In this document: piece by piece, positions 48,746-57,697 of the stretch | How the letters are laid out: the number at the start of each line of letters is the position of its first letter | Numbering within the stretch: position 1 is the stretch's first letter | NCBI GenBank assembly: GCA_963786295.1 | Contig: CAWAYV010000027.1 | Span: 186,001-250,000 of the forward strand | DNA: 64,000 bases | Origin: JACCZX01 sp963786295 | GTDB lineage: Bacteria > Pseudomonadota > Gammaproteobacteria > Burkholderiales > Burkholderiaceae_F | Direction of reading: 5' to 3' | Made by a program: the position numbers and the translations under genes | The notes under the pieces: model-generated | Told to the model about the DNA's origin: nothing | The model's database searches: none | What the model saw: the letters and a program-made list of their open reading frames with translations, nothing else

Positions 48746-51697
48746 ATGCAGTTTCAGGAAATAACGGCGCAATCAGCCGCGCTCGGGGGTGGCGCCGCAG
48801 CGGCGGGAGCGCATGAGTTTTCGCAAGGCGACAGTCCGAGCACCGCGGGCATCAGCGCAATCAGTGCAATCAAGGCGACCTCGTTCGGCGACTATCAAGT
48901 CATTCGCCGCAACGGTTCGGTCGTTGCCTTCGAGCCGTCGAAGATCGCGGTGGCAATGACTAAGGCGTTTATCGCGGTGCGTGGCGGTCAGGGAGCAGGC
49001 TCGGCCGCTGTCCGCGAGCAAGTGGAAAAGCTGACCGACGGCACTGTGCGCGCGTTGCTAAGGCGGCTGCCGGCCGGCGGCACGTTTCATATAGAGGACG
49101 TGCAGGATCAAGTTGAGCTATCGCTGATGCGCGACGGCGCTCATGATGTCGCGCGCTCCTATGTTCTGTACCGCGAGAAACGTGCGCAGGAACGTGCGAA
49201 GCACGCCGCGCGTGCGGAAGCGACGGCTCCCAAGCTGTCGATGCTCGAAAACGGTGTGCGCGTACCGCTGGATTTGCCGCGCGTCGAAGCGATCGTCCGC
49301 GCGGCGTGCGACGGACTGGCCGACTATGTAACGCCCGACGCCATTTTGTCGGAGACGGTCAAGAATCTCTACGACGGAGTGCCGCTCGACGTGGTCTACA
49401 AGTCGGCCATTCTTGCCGCGCGCGCGCTGATCGAAAAAGATCCCGCCTACTCGGCGGTTACCGCGCGATTACTGCTGCACACCGTGCGGCGCGAAGTGCT
49501 GGGTGAAGAGGTCACCCAGTCAGAGATGCAGGTGCGCTACGCCGATGCATTTCCGCGCTTGATCAAACACGGCATCAGCGCCGGGCTGTTGGACGAGCGC
49601 CTGGGCCAGTTTGATTTGAAACGCCTCGGCTCGGCGCTCGACGCGGGCCGCGACTTGAATTTCAACTATCTCGGGCTGCAGACGCTGTACGACCGCTACT
49701 TCCTGCATCACGAAGGCCGGCGGTTCGAGCTACCGCAAATATTTTTCATGCGAGTCGCGATGGGGCTCGCGCTCAACGAAATAGAGCGAGAGGCGCGCGC
49801 GATCGAGTTCTACGAGGTGCTGTCGAGCTTCGATTTCATGAGCTCGACGCCGACGCTGTTCAACTCCGGCACCAAGCACTCGCAGCTTTCGTCGTGCTAC
49901 CTGTCGACCGTCGGCGACGATCTGGACGGGATCTACGAAGCGATCAAGGAAAACGCGCTACTGGCGAAGTACGCGGGCGGGCTCGGCAACGACTGGACGC
50001 CGGTGCGCGCGCTCGGCAGCCACATCAAAGGAACCAACGGAAAGAGCCAGGGCGTGGTGCCATTCCTGAAGGTCGTCAACGACACGGCGGTCGCCGTGAA
50101 CCAAGGCGGCAAGCGCAAGGGTGCGGTGTGCTGCTATCTCGAAACGTGGCACCTGGACGTCGAAGAGTTTCTCGAGCTGCGCAAGAACACCGGTGACGAT
50201 CGCCGGCGCACGCACGACATGAACACCGCAAACTGGATTCCCGATCTGTTCATGAAGCGGGTCTTTGACGGCGCGGAGTGGACGTTGTTCTCGCCGTCGG
50301 ATTGCCCCGACCTGCACGATCGCACTGGCCGCTCGTTCGAGGAAGCGTACGTGCGTTACGAGGAAAAGGCGGCGCGCGGCGAGCTGAAATTGTTCAAGAA
50401 GGTTTCGGCACAGGCGTTGTGGCGAAAAATGCTGTCGATGCTGTTCGAAACCGGCCATCCGTGGATCACGTTCAAGGATGCGTGCAACCTGCGCTCTCCG
50501 CAGCAGCATGTCGGCACGATTCACAGCTCGAACCTTTGCACCGAAATCACGCTGAACACGTCCGACACCGAAATCGCGGTCTGCAATCTCGGCTCGGTCA
50601 ACCTGCCGGCGCACATGAGGGCCGACGCTAAAGGCGGCTACGAGCTCGATCACGTCAAGTTGAAGAAAACGATCCGCACGGCGATGCGGATGCTCGATAA
50701 CGTGATCGACATCAACTACTACGCGGTAAACAAGGCGCGCAACTCGAACGTCAAGCATCGCCCGGTCGGCCTCGGCATCATGGGCTTTCAGAATTGCCTG
50801 CACATGATGCGCATCCCCTACGCATCGACCGAAGCAGTCGAGTTTGCCGATCGCAGCATGGAGGCGACTTGCTACTACGCGTACTGGGCGTCGACCGAGC
50901 TCGCGCAGGAACGCGGCCAGTATTCGTCGTTTACCGGCTCGCTGTGGGATCGCGGCATCCTGCCGCAGGATTCACTGGCGTTGCTGAAGGAGCAGCGCGG
51001 CAGCCTGAAGGCAGATGGTGCCCTCTCGTTGGTTGAAGTCGACACGAGCTCGTCGATGGACTGGGACGCATTGCGGGACCGCATCCGGCAATTCGGCATG
51101 CGCAATTCGAACTGCGTCGCGATCGCGCCAACGGCCACCATTTCGAACATCGTCGGCGTCGACGCCTGCATTGAGCCGACGTTTCAGAACCTGTTCGTCA
51201 AATCGAATCTGTCGGGCGAATTCACGGTCGTCAACGAATACCTGGTGCGCGATCTAAAGGCGCTCGGCGTGTGGGACGAAGTGATGGTGCACGAGTTGAA
51301 GTATTACGACGGCTCGCTGGCGAAAAGCGAGCGGGTCCCCGTCGAAGTGCGAAAGCTGTACGCCACGGCGTTCGAAATCGATCCAAGCTGGCTGATCGAA
51401 TGCGCCGCTCGGCGGCAGAAGTGGATCGATCAGGCGCAGTCTCTCAATATATATATGGGCGGCGTCTCGGGCAGGAAGCTCGACGAGACCTACCGACTCG
51501 CGTGGCGGCGCGGGCTGAAAACCACGTATTACCTTCGCACGGTCGGCGCCACGCACGCCGAAAAATCGACGACCAACACCGGGCAGCTGAATGCGGTGCC
51601 CACCGATGCGCTGGCGGGCGGCGCGCGGCTGGACGGCCAGGCTTGCACGTTGAGGCCCGGCGATGTCGCTTTCGCCGACTGCGAGGCCTGCCAATGA
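48746..51697 (+). CDS. nrdA: class I ribonucleotide reductase, alpha subunit
   Basis: Large catalytic subunit that reduces ribonucleoside diphosphates. An ATP-cone (VIRRNGSVVAFEPSKIAVAM) at about residues 50-140 gives allosteric control. SSCYLSTVGDD and IAVCNLGSVNL hold the redox cysteines, SSNLCTEI the radical Cys/Glu pair, and the C-terminal CEACQ the disulphide-exchange CxxC. GGAGG directly before ATG 48746 decides this start over upstream in-frame codons. 983 residues, no frameshift. Overlaps nrdB by ATGA. Confidence 0.96.
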   Translation: MQFQEITAQSAALGGGAAAAGAHEFSQGDSPSTAGISAISAIKATSFGDYQVIRRNGSVVAFEPSKIAVAMTKAFIAVRGGQGAGSAAVREQVEKLTDGTVRALLRRLPAGGTFHIEDVQDQVELSLMRDGAHDVARSYVLYREKRAQERAKHAARAEATAPKLSMLENGVRVPLDLPRVEAIVRAACDGLADYVTPDAILSETVKNLYDGVPLDVVYKSAILAARALIEKDPAYSAVTARLLLHTVRREVLGEEVTQSEMQVRYADAFPRLIKHGISAGLLDERLGQFDLKRLGSALDAGRDLNFNYLGLQTLYDRYFLHHEGRRFELPQIFFMRVAMGLALNEIEREARAIEFYEVLSSFDFMSSTPTLFNSGTKHSQLSSCYLSTVGDDLDGIYEAIKENALLAKYAGGLGNDWTPVRALGSHIKGTNGKSQGVVPFLKVVNDTAVAVNQGGKRKGAVCCYLETWHLDVEEFLELRKNTGDDRRRTHDMNTANWIPDLFMKRVFDGAEWTLFSPSDCPDLHDRTGRSFEEAYVRYEEKAARGELKLFKKVSAQALWRKMLSMLFETGHPWITFKDACNLRSPQQHVGTIHSSNLCTEITLNTSDTEIAVCNLGSVNLPAHMRADAKGGYELDHVKLKKTIRTAMRMLDNVIDINYYAVNKARNSNVKHRPVGLGIMGFQNCLHMMRIPYASTEAVEFADRSMEATCYYAYWASTELAQERGQYSSFTGSLWDRGILPQDSLALLKEQRGSLKADGALSLVEVDTSSSMDWDALRDRIRQFGMRNSNCVAIAPTATISNIVGVDACIEPTFQNLFVKSNLSGEFTVVNEYLVRDLKALGVWDEVMVHELKYYDGSLAKSERVPVEVRKLYATAFEIDPSWLIECAARRQKWIDQAQSLNIYMGGVSGRKLDETYRLAWRRGLKTTYYLRTVGATHAEKSTTNTGQLNAVPTDALAGGARLDGQACTLRPGDVAFADCEACQ

Positions 51698-52839
51698 CCG
51701 TGCTGGCCTGGGAGGAAAACGCCACACCGCTGTCAGGTCCAGTGCCGGCGATGGCGCTGGGCTTGCGCGAAAGCGAGATCCCGGTGGCCGAGCAGTACAT
51801 GGCGGCAATGGCACCCGAGCTGCGCCGTGTCAATGTGGCCGACAAGCGAATCATCAACGGCAGGACCGACGTCAACCAACTGGTCCCGTTTAAGTACAAG
51901 TGGGCCTGGGAAAAGTATCTATCGACCTGCGCCAACCACTGGATGCCGCAGGAAGTGAACATGTCACGCGACATCGCGCTGTGGAAGGACCCGAGCGGGC
52001 TGACCGATGACGAGCGCCGACTGGTAAAGCGCAATCTGGGGTTCTTCGTCACCGCCGATTCGCTTGCCGCCAACAACATCGTGCTCGGCACGTATCGGCA
52101 TATCACGGCGCCCGAGTGTCGCCAGTTTCTGCTGCGCCAGGCATTCGAGGAAGCGATTCACACGCACGCCTACCAGTACATCGTTGAATCGCTCGGGCTC
52201 GACGAAGGCGAAGTGTTCAATGCGTACCACGAGGTTGGGTCGATCCGCGACAAGGACGAGTTCCTGATCCCGTTTATCGATACGCTCACCGATCCGCACT
52301 TCACCACCGGCACGACCGAAAGTGACCAGGCCCTGCTGAAGAGCCTGATCGTCTTCGCCTGCCTGATGGAGGGCTTGTTCTTCTACGTCGGCTTCACGCA
52401 GATCCTGGCGCTCGGCCGGCAGAACAAGATGACCGGCGCTGCCGAGCAGTACCAGTACATCCTCCGTGACGAGTCGATGCACTGCAATTTCGGCATCGAC
52501 CTGATCAATCAGATCAAGCTCGAGAACCCGCACCTGTGGACCTTACCGTTCCGCGAGGAGGTTCGCGCTCTGTTCCGCAAGGCGGTCGAGCTCGAATACG
52601 CGTATGCCGAGGACACGATGCCGCGCGGCGTTCTCGGGCTGAACGCCCCGATGTTCAAGGGCTACCTGCGCTACATCGCCAACCGGCGCGCGCAGCAGAT
52701 CGGCATCGAGACGTTGTTCCGGCAGGAAGAAAACCCGTTTCCGTGGATGAGCGAGATGATCGATCTGAAAAAGGAGCGCAATTTTTTCGAGACGCGCGTG
52801 CTTGAGTATCAAAGCGGCGGCGCATTGAGTTGGGATTAG
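51694..52839 (+). CDS. nrdB: class I ribonucleotide reductase, beta subunit
   Basis: Di-metal radical subunit partnering NrdA. Iron-ligand motifs are visible: EEAIHTHAYQYIVESL, where the first Tyr aligns with the radical tyrosine of the class Ia proteins, and RDESMHCNFGIDLINQI. 381 residues, intact. ATG 51694 overlaps the nrdA stop, so the pair is co-translated. The class Ia assignment is by similarity to betaproteobacterial NrdB. Confidence 0.95.
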   Translation: MTVLAWEENATPLSGPVPAMALGLRESEIPVAEQYMAAMAPELRRVNVADKRIINGRTDVNQLVPFKYKWAWEKYLSTCANHWMPQEVNMSRDIALWKDPSGLTDDERRLVKRNLGFFVTADSLAANNIVLGTYRHITAPECRQFLLRQAFEEAIHTHAYQYIVESLGLDEGEVFNAYHEVGSIRDKDEFLIPFIDTLTDPHFTTGTTESDQALLKSLIVFACLMEGLFFYVGFTQILALGRQNKMTGAAEQYQYILRDESMHCNFGIDLINQIKLENPHLWTLPFREEVRALFRKAVELEYAYAEDTMPRGVLGLNAPMFKGYLRYIANRRAQQIGIETLFRQEENPFPWMSEMIDLKKERNFFETRVLEYQSGGALSWD

Positions 52840-52919
52840 CGTGATCAGATGAAGCGCAACAGCTTGGACGAACAACGTTGAACGTTTGAACAGTGGAACA
52901 AATCGCACACAAATCGATG

Positions 52920-52946
52920 TTCATCGCAAAAAATTCTTGCGATGAA
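52920..52946. repeat. 10-bp perfect inverted repeat downstream of nrdB
   Basis: TTCATCGCAA and TTGCGATGAA surround AAAATTC, 81 nt after the nrdB stop, followed by ATTATTTT. It could act as a weak nrdAB terminator or as a protein-binding dyad. Confidence 0.6.
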
Positions 52947-53151
52947 ATTATTTTGCGCGTAAAACGCGATCCATTGTTTAACTGCTCAATCGGTTTGTTA
53001 TTTGTAGTGCTTAACAGGCCGCGATTGATCACTGAATTGACTACGCAACCTCACAGTTCAAGAGCTCATACGCACCAAAGCGCCAAGACATCCCGGTCTT
53101 GTGGCCGCTTTTCTTCAAAAGCTTCCTCTACAAAAACTCTCGATCATTCAG

Positions 53152-53176
53152 ACGCCGGCCATGTTCCGGCGTTTTT
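53152..53176 (+). terminator. intrinsic terminator
   Basis: ACGCCGG and CCGGCGT pair around CCATGTT and are followed by TTTTC. It lies 313 nt after nrdB and before the histone gene, so it either ends a long nrdAB 3' region or a separate small transcript. Confidence 0.75.
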
Positions 53177-53422
53177 CTTGCGCGCGCGTCTGCCCCGGCT
53201 TTACCGCGCGCGCCGTGCCGAATTCATCAGCGTCAGCGGTCAGTGCGCTGCCCGTTCCGCGCATTTCTCGGATTTGCGGAATCACAAACGCATTTCTGGG
53301 GGTGTCGCGGCGACAGAGCATCTGCATGCGCCGATGAATAGCCCGGCGGGTTCTGCCTTATCGGCGGCCCAGCGGGTTTCCTTCTCAACCTCCGCACTAA
53401 CGTGCATCGAAGGAGATTCATC

Positions 53423-53839
53423 ATGGCTATGAAGAAAAAAGCGAAAAAAGCAGCGAAAAAATCTGCGAAAAAATCAGGCAAAAAAGCCTCCAAAAAACGT
53501 CGACCAGCAGCCAAGAAAGCTGCCAAAAAATCGACTAAAAAACGTGCAGCCAAGAAGAAGGCTGCAAAAAAAAAAGTAGCTAGGAAAGTTGCTAAGAAGT
53601 CGGCAAAGAAATCGGCAAAGAAATCGAAAAAGGCTAAGAAGAAGCGGGCAGCGCCTAAAAAGGCTGTGAAAAAGTCAGCCGCGCGCAAACCCGCTGCTCC
53701 AAGGCCTATGCCGAGGACCGCACCGCGGCCCGCTACGATGCCGACATCGGTCGCTCCGTCGACCGCCGCAGCACCTGGTGCGAAAACCGCACTGAATCCG
53801 GCAGCGGCGTGGCCGTTCCCGACGGGCAGCCGGCCTTAG
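53423..53839 (+). CDS. histone H1-like DNA-binding protein (AlgP/HctB-type repeats)
   Basis: 138-residue protein. Residues 3 to about 90 are nearly all Lys/Ala/Ser/Arg in KKAAKK-like repeats, as in bacterial H1-type proteins that coat DNA; the rest is Pro/Ala-rich, ending PFPTGSRP. AAGGAG lies 8 nt before ATG 53423. Followed by a strong terminator. A homologue after nrdB is common in Burkholderiales. Direct DNA binding is inferred from composition; A-rich codons (AAA runs) make it differ in base use from neighbours. Confidence 0.88.
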   Translation: MAMKKKAKKAAKKSAKKSGKKASKKRRPAAKKAAKKSTKKRAAKKKAAKKKVARKVAKKSAKKSAKKSKKAKKKRAAPKKAVKKSAARKPAAPRPMPRTAPRPATMPTSVAPSTAAAPGAKTALNPAAAWPFPTGSRP

Positions 53840-53863
53840 CAGAGTTGTCAAATTGCCTTTGGC

Positions 53864-53890
53864 AAGGGCGCCGTAGCTGGCGCCCTTTTT
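53864..53890 (+). terminator. intrinsic terminator after the histone gene
   Basis: AAGGGCGCC and GGCGCCCTT form a perfect 9-bp stem around GTAGCT, followed by a T-run. It lies 24 nt after the histone stop. Confidence 0.88.
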
Positions 53891-53983
53891 CTTTCCTGTT
53901 TGTTCCGGCACTTCCACGCGCACAGCGACCGCCCCTTAGAATCCCGATCCGATCGTTGACACCATTTCCATAGCGACGCCTGC

Positions 53984-54517
53984 ATGCTCTTGGTCGATAT
54001 CGCCCGGTTTCTTCTTGACGTTCTCGGTTCGCTGCTGGTGGGCCTGCTGATCCTGCGGGTGTGGATTCACGCGATTGGCATGCCGGGACGCAATCCGGTC
54101 GTTCAGTTCGTGGTCGCGCTGACGAGCTGGCTGGTACGGCCGCTGCATCGACTCTTGCCCGCGCGCGGCCGAATCGATTGGGCATCGCTTGCTGCCGCGT
54201 TCCTGGTGACGCTGCTCGTGGTGGTATTAATCCGGCAGATCGTGGGCGCCGACGTAGCCTTTGAGTTCGTTCTGCTGGCCGCGCTGCGTCAGCTGATAGT
54301 CTGGGCGCTTAACGTCGTGGTGTGGATCACGATCATTTACGCGATCGTCAGTTGGGTCAATCCGCACGCGCCATTTGCGCCCGCACTCGGCATGCTGCTG
54401 CGGCCGCTGCTCGCGCCGATCCAGCGCATCCTGCCACCGGTAGGCGGATTCGACTTGTCGCCGCTGGTGCTGTTGCTGGCCGTCTACGTGCTTCAGATGG
54501 TCGTGGCGAGGGTATAA
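53984..54517 (+). CDS. YggT family membrane protein
   Basis: 177-residue protein with two YggT repeats: each a hydrophobic pair of helices with an R-rich PL(H/L) element (VRPLHRLLPARGRID; LLAPIQRILPPVGGFDLSPL). Four or more membrane segments. Members are linked to membrane-protein function or osmotic stress but are not well characterised. No frameshift. Starts about 90 nt after the histone terminator. Followed by the dispersed repeat at 54529. Confidence 0.88.
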   Translation: MLLVDIARFLLDVLGSLLVGLLILRVWIHAIGMPGRNPVVQFVVALTSWLVRPLHRLLPARGRIDWASLAAAFLVTLLVVVLIRQIVGADVAFEFVLLAALRQLIVWALNVVVWITIIYAIVSWVNPHAPFAPALGMLLRPLLAPIQRILPPVGGFDLSPLVLLLAVYVLQMVVARV

Positions 54518-54528
54518 GAACGTCGAAG

Positions 54529-54630
54529 GTGTACGCGACGGATGCTGCGCGTTGCACGTGCACCTTCTCCGATTAGTTAGGCGCCGCTCCTTCGGAGCGG
54601 TCGGGCGGAGCGGCGCAGAATAAAGGCAAG
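54529..54630. repeat. dispersed repeat copy B, downstream of yggT
   Basis: Starts 12 nt after the yggT stop and matches the copy after secA: GTGTACGCGACGG, GCACGTGCAC, CGATTAGTTAGGCGC, CTTCGGAGCGG and AAAGGCAAG in the same order. It includes a perfect hairpin CCGCTCC/GGAGCGG-type. Its 3' side runs up to the end of the convergent kinase gene. Confidence 0.75.
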
Positions 54631-54640
54631 CGGAACTGCA

Positions 54641-55576
54641 TCACCAAGGTCGATATCCGAACGCCTCATTGAATCGCTCCGCAATCGAGGTGCGATCGGC
54701 GGTGTGGTTTTGCCCACCAGAGTGCTCGATTTTTATCGACCCCATCGTTGCCGCCAATTTGCCGGTGGTTTCCCAATCCATTTCCTGCGCGATGCCGACC
54801 AACAACCCGGCTCGATAAGCATCGCCGCAGCCGGTTGGATCGATCGGATTGCTCGCCGGGGCCACGGGGATCTGGATGACTTTGCCGTTCAAGTGAATTT
54901 GCGAGCCGGCGGCACCATGCGTGACAACGAGCGCGCGCACTTTGCGGGACAACTCGCCCAGTGTCAGCTGCGTGCGATCGCTAAGCATTTTTGCCTCGTA
55001 ATCATTGACCGCCACGTAGCTTGCACGATCGACAAACCATCGCAGCTCCTCGCCGGAAAACATCGGCAGTCCCTGGCCAGGATCAAATACGAAAGGAATG
55101 CCGTGTTCGGCGAATTGCGCGGCGTGCTGCAGCATGCCGTCACGCCCGTCCGGCGCGACGATACCGAGCTTGATCGAGCCGTCGTTCGGAATTTGGTTTA
55201 GGTGCGAATTTGACATCGCGCCTGGATGAAACGCGGTGATTTGGTTGTTGTCGGCGTCGGTAGTGATAAATGCCTGCGCGGTAAAGCTGCCTTCGACCCG
55301 GCGTACGAAGCGCTGGCTGATCTGCAGTCGCTCGAGCCGATCCAAATAGGGTTGCGAGTCCTCGCCCACCGTTGCCATCGGCCACGCTTGCCCGCCGAGC
55401 AGCTTGACGTTGTAGGCAATGTTGCCCGCGCAGCCGCCGAATTCTCGCCGCAATTCCGGTACGAGGAACGCGACGTTAAGGATGTGCACCTGATGCGGCA
55501 GGATATGGTCGGCAAAACGACCTGGAAACACCATGATCGAGTCGTACGCGATCGAACCGCAGATCAATATGCTCAC
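54641..55576 (-). CDS. PfkB-family carbohydrate/nucleoside kinase
   Basis: Ribokinase-fold kinase of 311 residues. The N-terminal GGCAGNIAYNVKLLGG and the C-terminal anion-hole/catalytic motif DPTGCGDAYRAGLL (Asp base) are those of the PfkB family; residues around VNDYEAKML are also conserved. Similar to the proteins annotated as carbohydrate or adenosine kinase in Burkholderia; the substrate cannot be decided. ATG 55576, 23 nt after the DUF3426 gene in the same direction. Confidence 0.88.
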   Translation of the reverse strand: MSILICGSIAYDSIMVFPGRFADHILPHQVHILNVAFLVPELRREFGGCAGNIAYNVKLLGGQAWPMATVGEDSQPYLDRLERLQISQRFVRRVEGSFTAQAFITTDADNNQITAFHPGAMSNSHLNQIPNDGSIKLGIVAPDGRDGMLQHAAQFAEHGIPFVFDPGQGLPMFSGEELRWFVDRASYVAVNDYEAKMLSDRTQLTLGELSRKVRALVVTHGAAGSQIHLNGKVIQIPVAPASNPIDPTGCGDAYRAGLLVGIAQEMDWETTGKLAATMGSIKIEHSGGQNHTADRTSIAERFNEAFGYRPW

Positions 55577-55599
55577 GGCGAAGTCAAGGGAGGGAGCGC

Positions 55600-56773
55600 T
55601 TAGATAAAAAACGGATAAACCAGAAATCCGGCAGCCTGCACGCCGCGCGCCTCGAAAAAGAGACGGATCGTGTAGTCGCTTCCACTGCCCAAACCGTCCT
55701 CAATGCGCGACGACGGTTCACCCGCGGCGGCGAGGTAATCGGCGGGGGTGAATACCTTGCGTGCAATTGGCCGATTGAGCGAGTCGGTCAAGCGTGACCT
55801 CGACGGCAGGCAGCGCTTGCCTGAATCCGGCGCGGTTCCGTATCACCGCTGTTAACTCGAGCACGTCGGTGCCGGGGATCGTCTGCAGCTCGCTGCCGAT
55901 CACCGCCAGTTGATCGACCTGTGTCGGCCATCCCACCGTGCATCCGAACACTCCGCACAGTTGTACCAACGCATTGCGCGCCTGCGGAATCCGCGCCAAT
56001 AGCTCGGCGCGAAAAATGACGGCGAGCTGCAGGGCGATCAACGCGGCCAACAGCACTGACCCGCCGCCGAAGATGATCGAGAAGCCGTGCCGCGCTCGCG
56101 ATTTGTCGGCGCGAATGAACTCGGGTTCTTCTTCCGCGACGGGAACACGCGTGGGCTGCGCCGGCCGCGCTTCGGTTTCTCCCGGCAATGCGGCCAGTTC
56201 GATGACTTCGATGCCATCGACGATGGATGACGCGTCTACCCGTTCACGGCCACCCGGTGCAATCAATGTCGGAACGCCGAGAACTGCCTCGGCCTCCTCC
56301 TGTATCGCGCGCTCGCGCTTTGATCTCGAATGGCGCTTCGCGTCGTCATCGCGCTCATGACGGTCGGGCGATGCAGTCGGCAAAGGCGCCGAGCGTCGCA
56401 ACGATGCGTTGGCCAGCGTTGCCGGTGCCGTCGGTGCGATGCGCAGCGTCGTGGCCGGACCGAGTGCCTGCTTGCTCGGGCCGGTGTTGGCGGGCGCCGG
56501 ACGCGTGCGCGGCGCTCGGCGCGTAGGTGTTGTCGGCTCGGTTCGCGACGCACGCGCGCTCGAGCTCGCCGGCGGCGCTGGCAATGGCTGGGTGAGCGCG
56601 GTGATGGTGCGCGTCTGCGCCAAAGCAGCGTCGTCGACGTAGGTCAGACTGCCGATCGCATCGAATACCGCGCGACACTGCCCGCAACGGACGAGCCCGC
56701 CGCGCAATTTCAGCTGGTCCGCAACGACGCGGAACAACGCGCCGCATTGAGGGCATTTGGTGGCGAGCGCCAT
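55600..56773 (-). CDS. DUF3426 zinc-ribbon membrane protein (one frameshift)
   Basis: N-terminal zinc ribbon (CPQCGALFRV and RCGQCRAVFD), a long low-complexity Pro/Ala/Arg linker (about 60-200), one membrane helix (SIIFGGGSVLLAALIALQLAV) and a DUF3426 periplasmic domain with a conserved LELTAVIRNRAGF. A +1 shift at a doubled base (55790-55791) separates AVEVTL from TDSLNRPIARKVFTP; the repaired end is GFLVYPFFI. About 390 residues. Two bases after prmA. Function unknown. Confidence 0.87.
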
Positions 56774-56775
56774 CG

Positions 56776-57684
56776 CTAATGCGCCATCCGCGTACGCCGT
56801 CCCACCAAACAGACCCAACCGTCCTCGCGACGCCAAACGCCGAGCTGAAGCTTGGCATCGGCGCGGAGATATGTCGCGATCACTGCCTCGGCCTGCCGTT
56901 CGAGAATTCCCGACAGCACCAGTGAACCGCGCGGCGCCACGCGGGCGACCAACACGGGAGCCAGTAGTTTCAGCGGATTCGAAAGAATGTTGGCAAGCAC
57001 GACGTCGAAGGTGGTTGCGCGCTGACTCAGTCCGTGCGAGTCAGTGTAGCTGGCGTCGACGTCGTTCGCGCTTGAGTTCACCTTTGCGACCTCGAGGGCT
57101 TGCGGATCGATGTCGACCCCTACGACGGCGCCGGCGCCGAGCTTTGCAGCGGTGATCGCCAGGATGCCCGAGCCGCAGCCATAGTCGAGCACGCTTGCTC
57201 CGGCACACAGTGTCTCGTCCAGCCACGCAAGACACAGCCGCGTCGTCGGATGCGTGCCGGTGCCGAATGCAACCCCCGGATCGAGCCGGACGACTACGGC
57301 GTGCTCGTCCGGCGGCTGATGCCAGCTGGGAACAATCCATAGCCGCTCGCTAATGCGGGTGGGTGTGAACTGCGACTGCGTTTCACGCACCCAGTCAATG
57401 TCCCTGACCGGTGCACGCTTTTCGATCGCGGGCGCGATCTGCGTCGACGCACTTGCGGCTGCGATCACTGCATCGGCGCCATCGTGTTCCGCCAGGACGC
57501 GTAGCCGGCTTCGGGGCCACGCGTGCCGGCTTGGCTCTAAACCGGGCTCACCGTACATGGGGTCTTCGTCACTACCCGCACTCGCATCTTCGATCGATAC
57601 TGAAAGTGCGCCGCATTCGATCAGCGCGTCGGCTAATACTTCCGCCGAATGATCGTCGGCAGTCAGCGTGATTTCAACCAGCAC
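56776..57684 (-). CDS. prmA: ribosomal protein L11 methyltransferase
   Basis: SAM-dependent trimethylation of ribosomal protein L11. VASIN: DYGCGSGILAITAAKLGAG is the SAM loop (motif I), ANILSNPL the post-I (NPP-type) motif, and GTGTHPTTRLCLAWL the family signature. GTG 57684 (VLVEITLTADD) matches family starts; the frame is open further up but would overlap accC. 302 residues. Part of the minus-strand accB-accC-prmA string. Confidence 0.93.
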   Translation of the reverse strand: MLVEITLTADDHSAEVLADALIECGALSVSIEDASAGSDEDPMYGEPGLEPSRHAWPRSRLRVLAEHDGADAVIAAASASTQIAPAIEKRAPVRDIDWVRETQSQFTPTRISERLWIVPSWHQPPDEHAVVVRLDPGVAFGTGTHPTTRLCLAWLDETLCAGASVLDYGCGSGILAITAAKLGAGAVVGVDIDPQALEVAKVNSSANDVDASYTDSHGLSQRATTFDVVLANILSNPLKLLAPVLVARVAPRGSLVLSGILERQAEAVIATYLRADAKLQLGVWRREDGWVCLVGRRTRMAH

Positions 57685-57697
57685 GATCGACCGGCTG

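Larger units (their letters stand above)
52840..53422. other. 583-bp intergenic region between nrdB and the histone gene
   Basis: AT-richer than its surroundings at first. It holds four spaced GAAC words (52870-52899), a 10-bp perfect inverted repeat (52920-52946) and an intrinsic terminator (53152-53176). An open frame from 52893 runs through it into the histone gene but its product is compositionally ordinary for non-coding DNA. A small RNA ending at the terminator is possible, without clear promoter. Confidence 0.5.

Noticed and set aside
52893..53432. 179-codon open frame upstream of the histone gene
   Set aside because: No recognisable domain, crosses a strong terminator hairpin and overlaps the histone start.
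53233..53688. Phe/Ala-rich open frame on the minus strand
   Set aside because: It is the complement of the Lys/Ala repeats of the histone gene; its repetitiveness comes from that.
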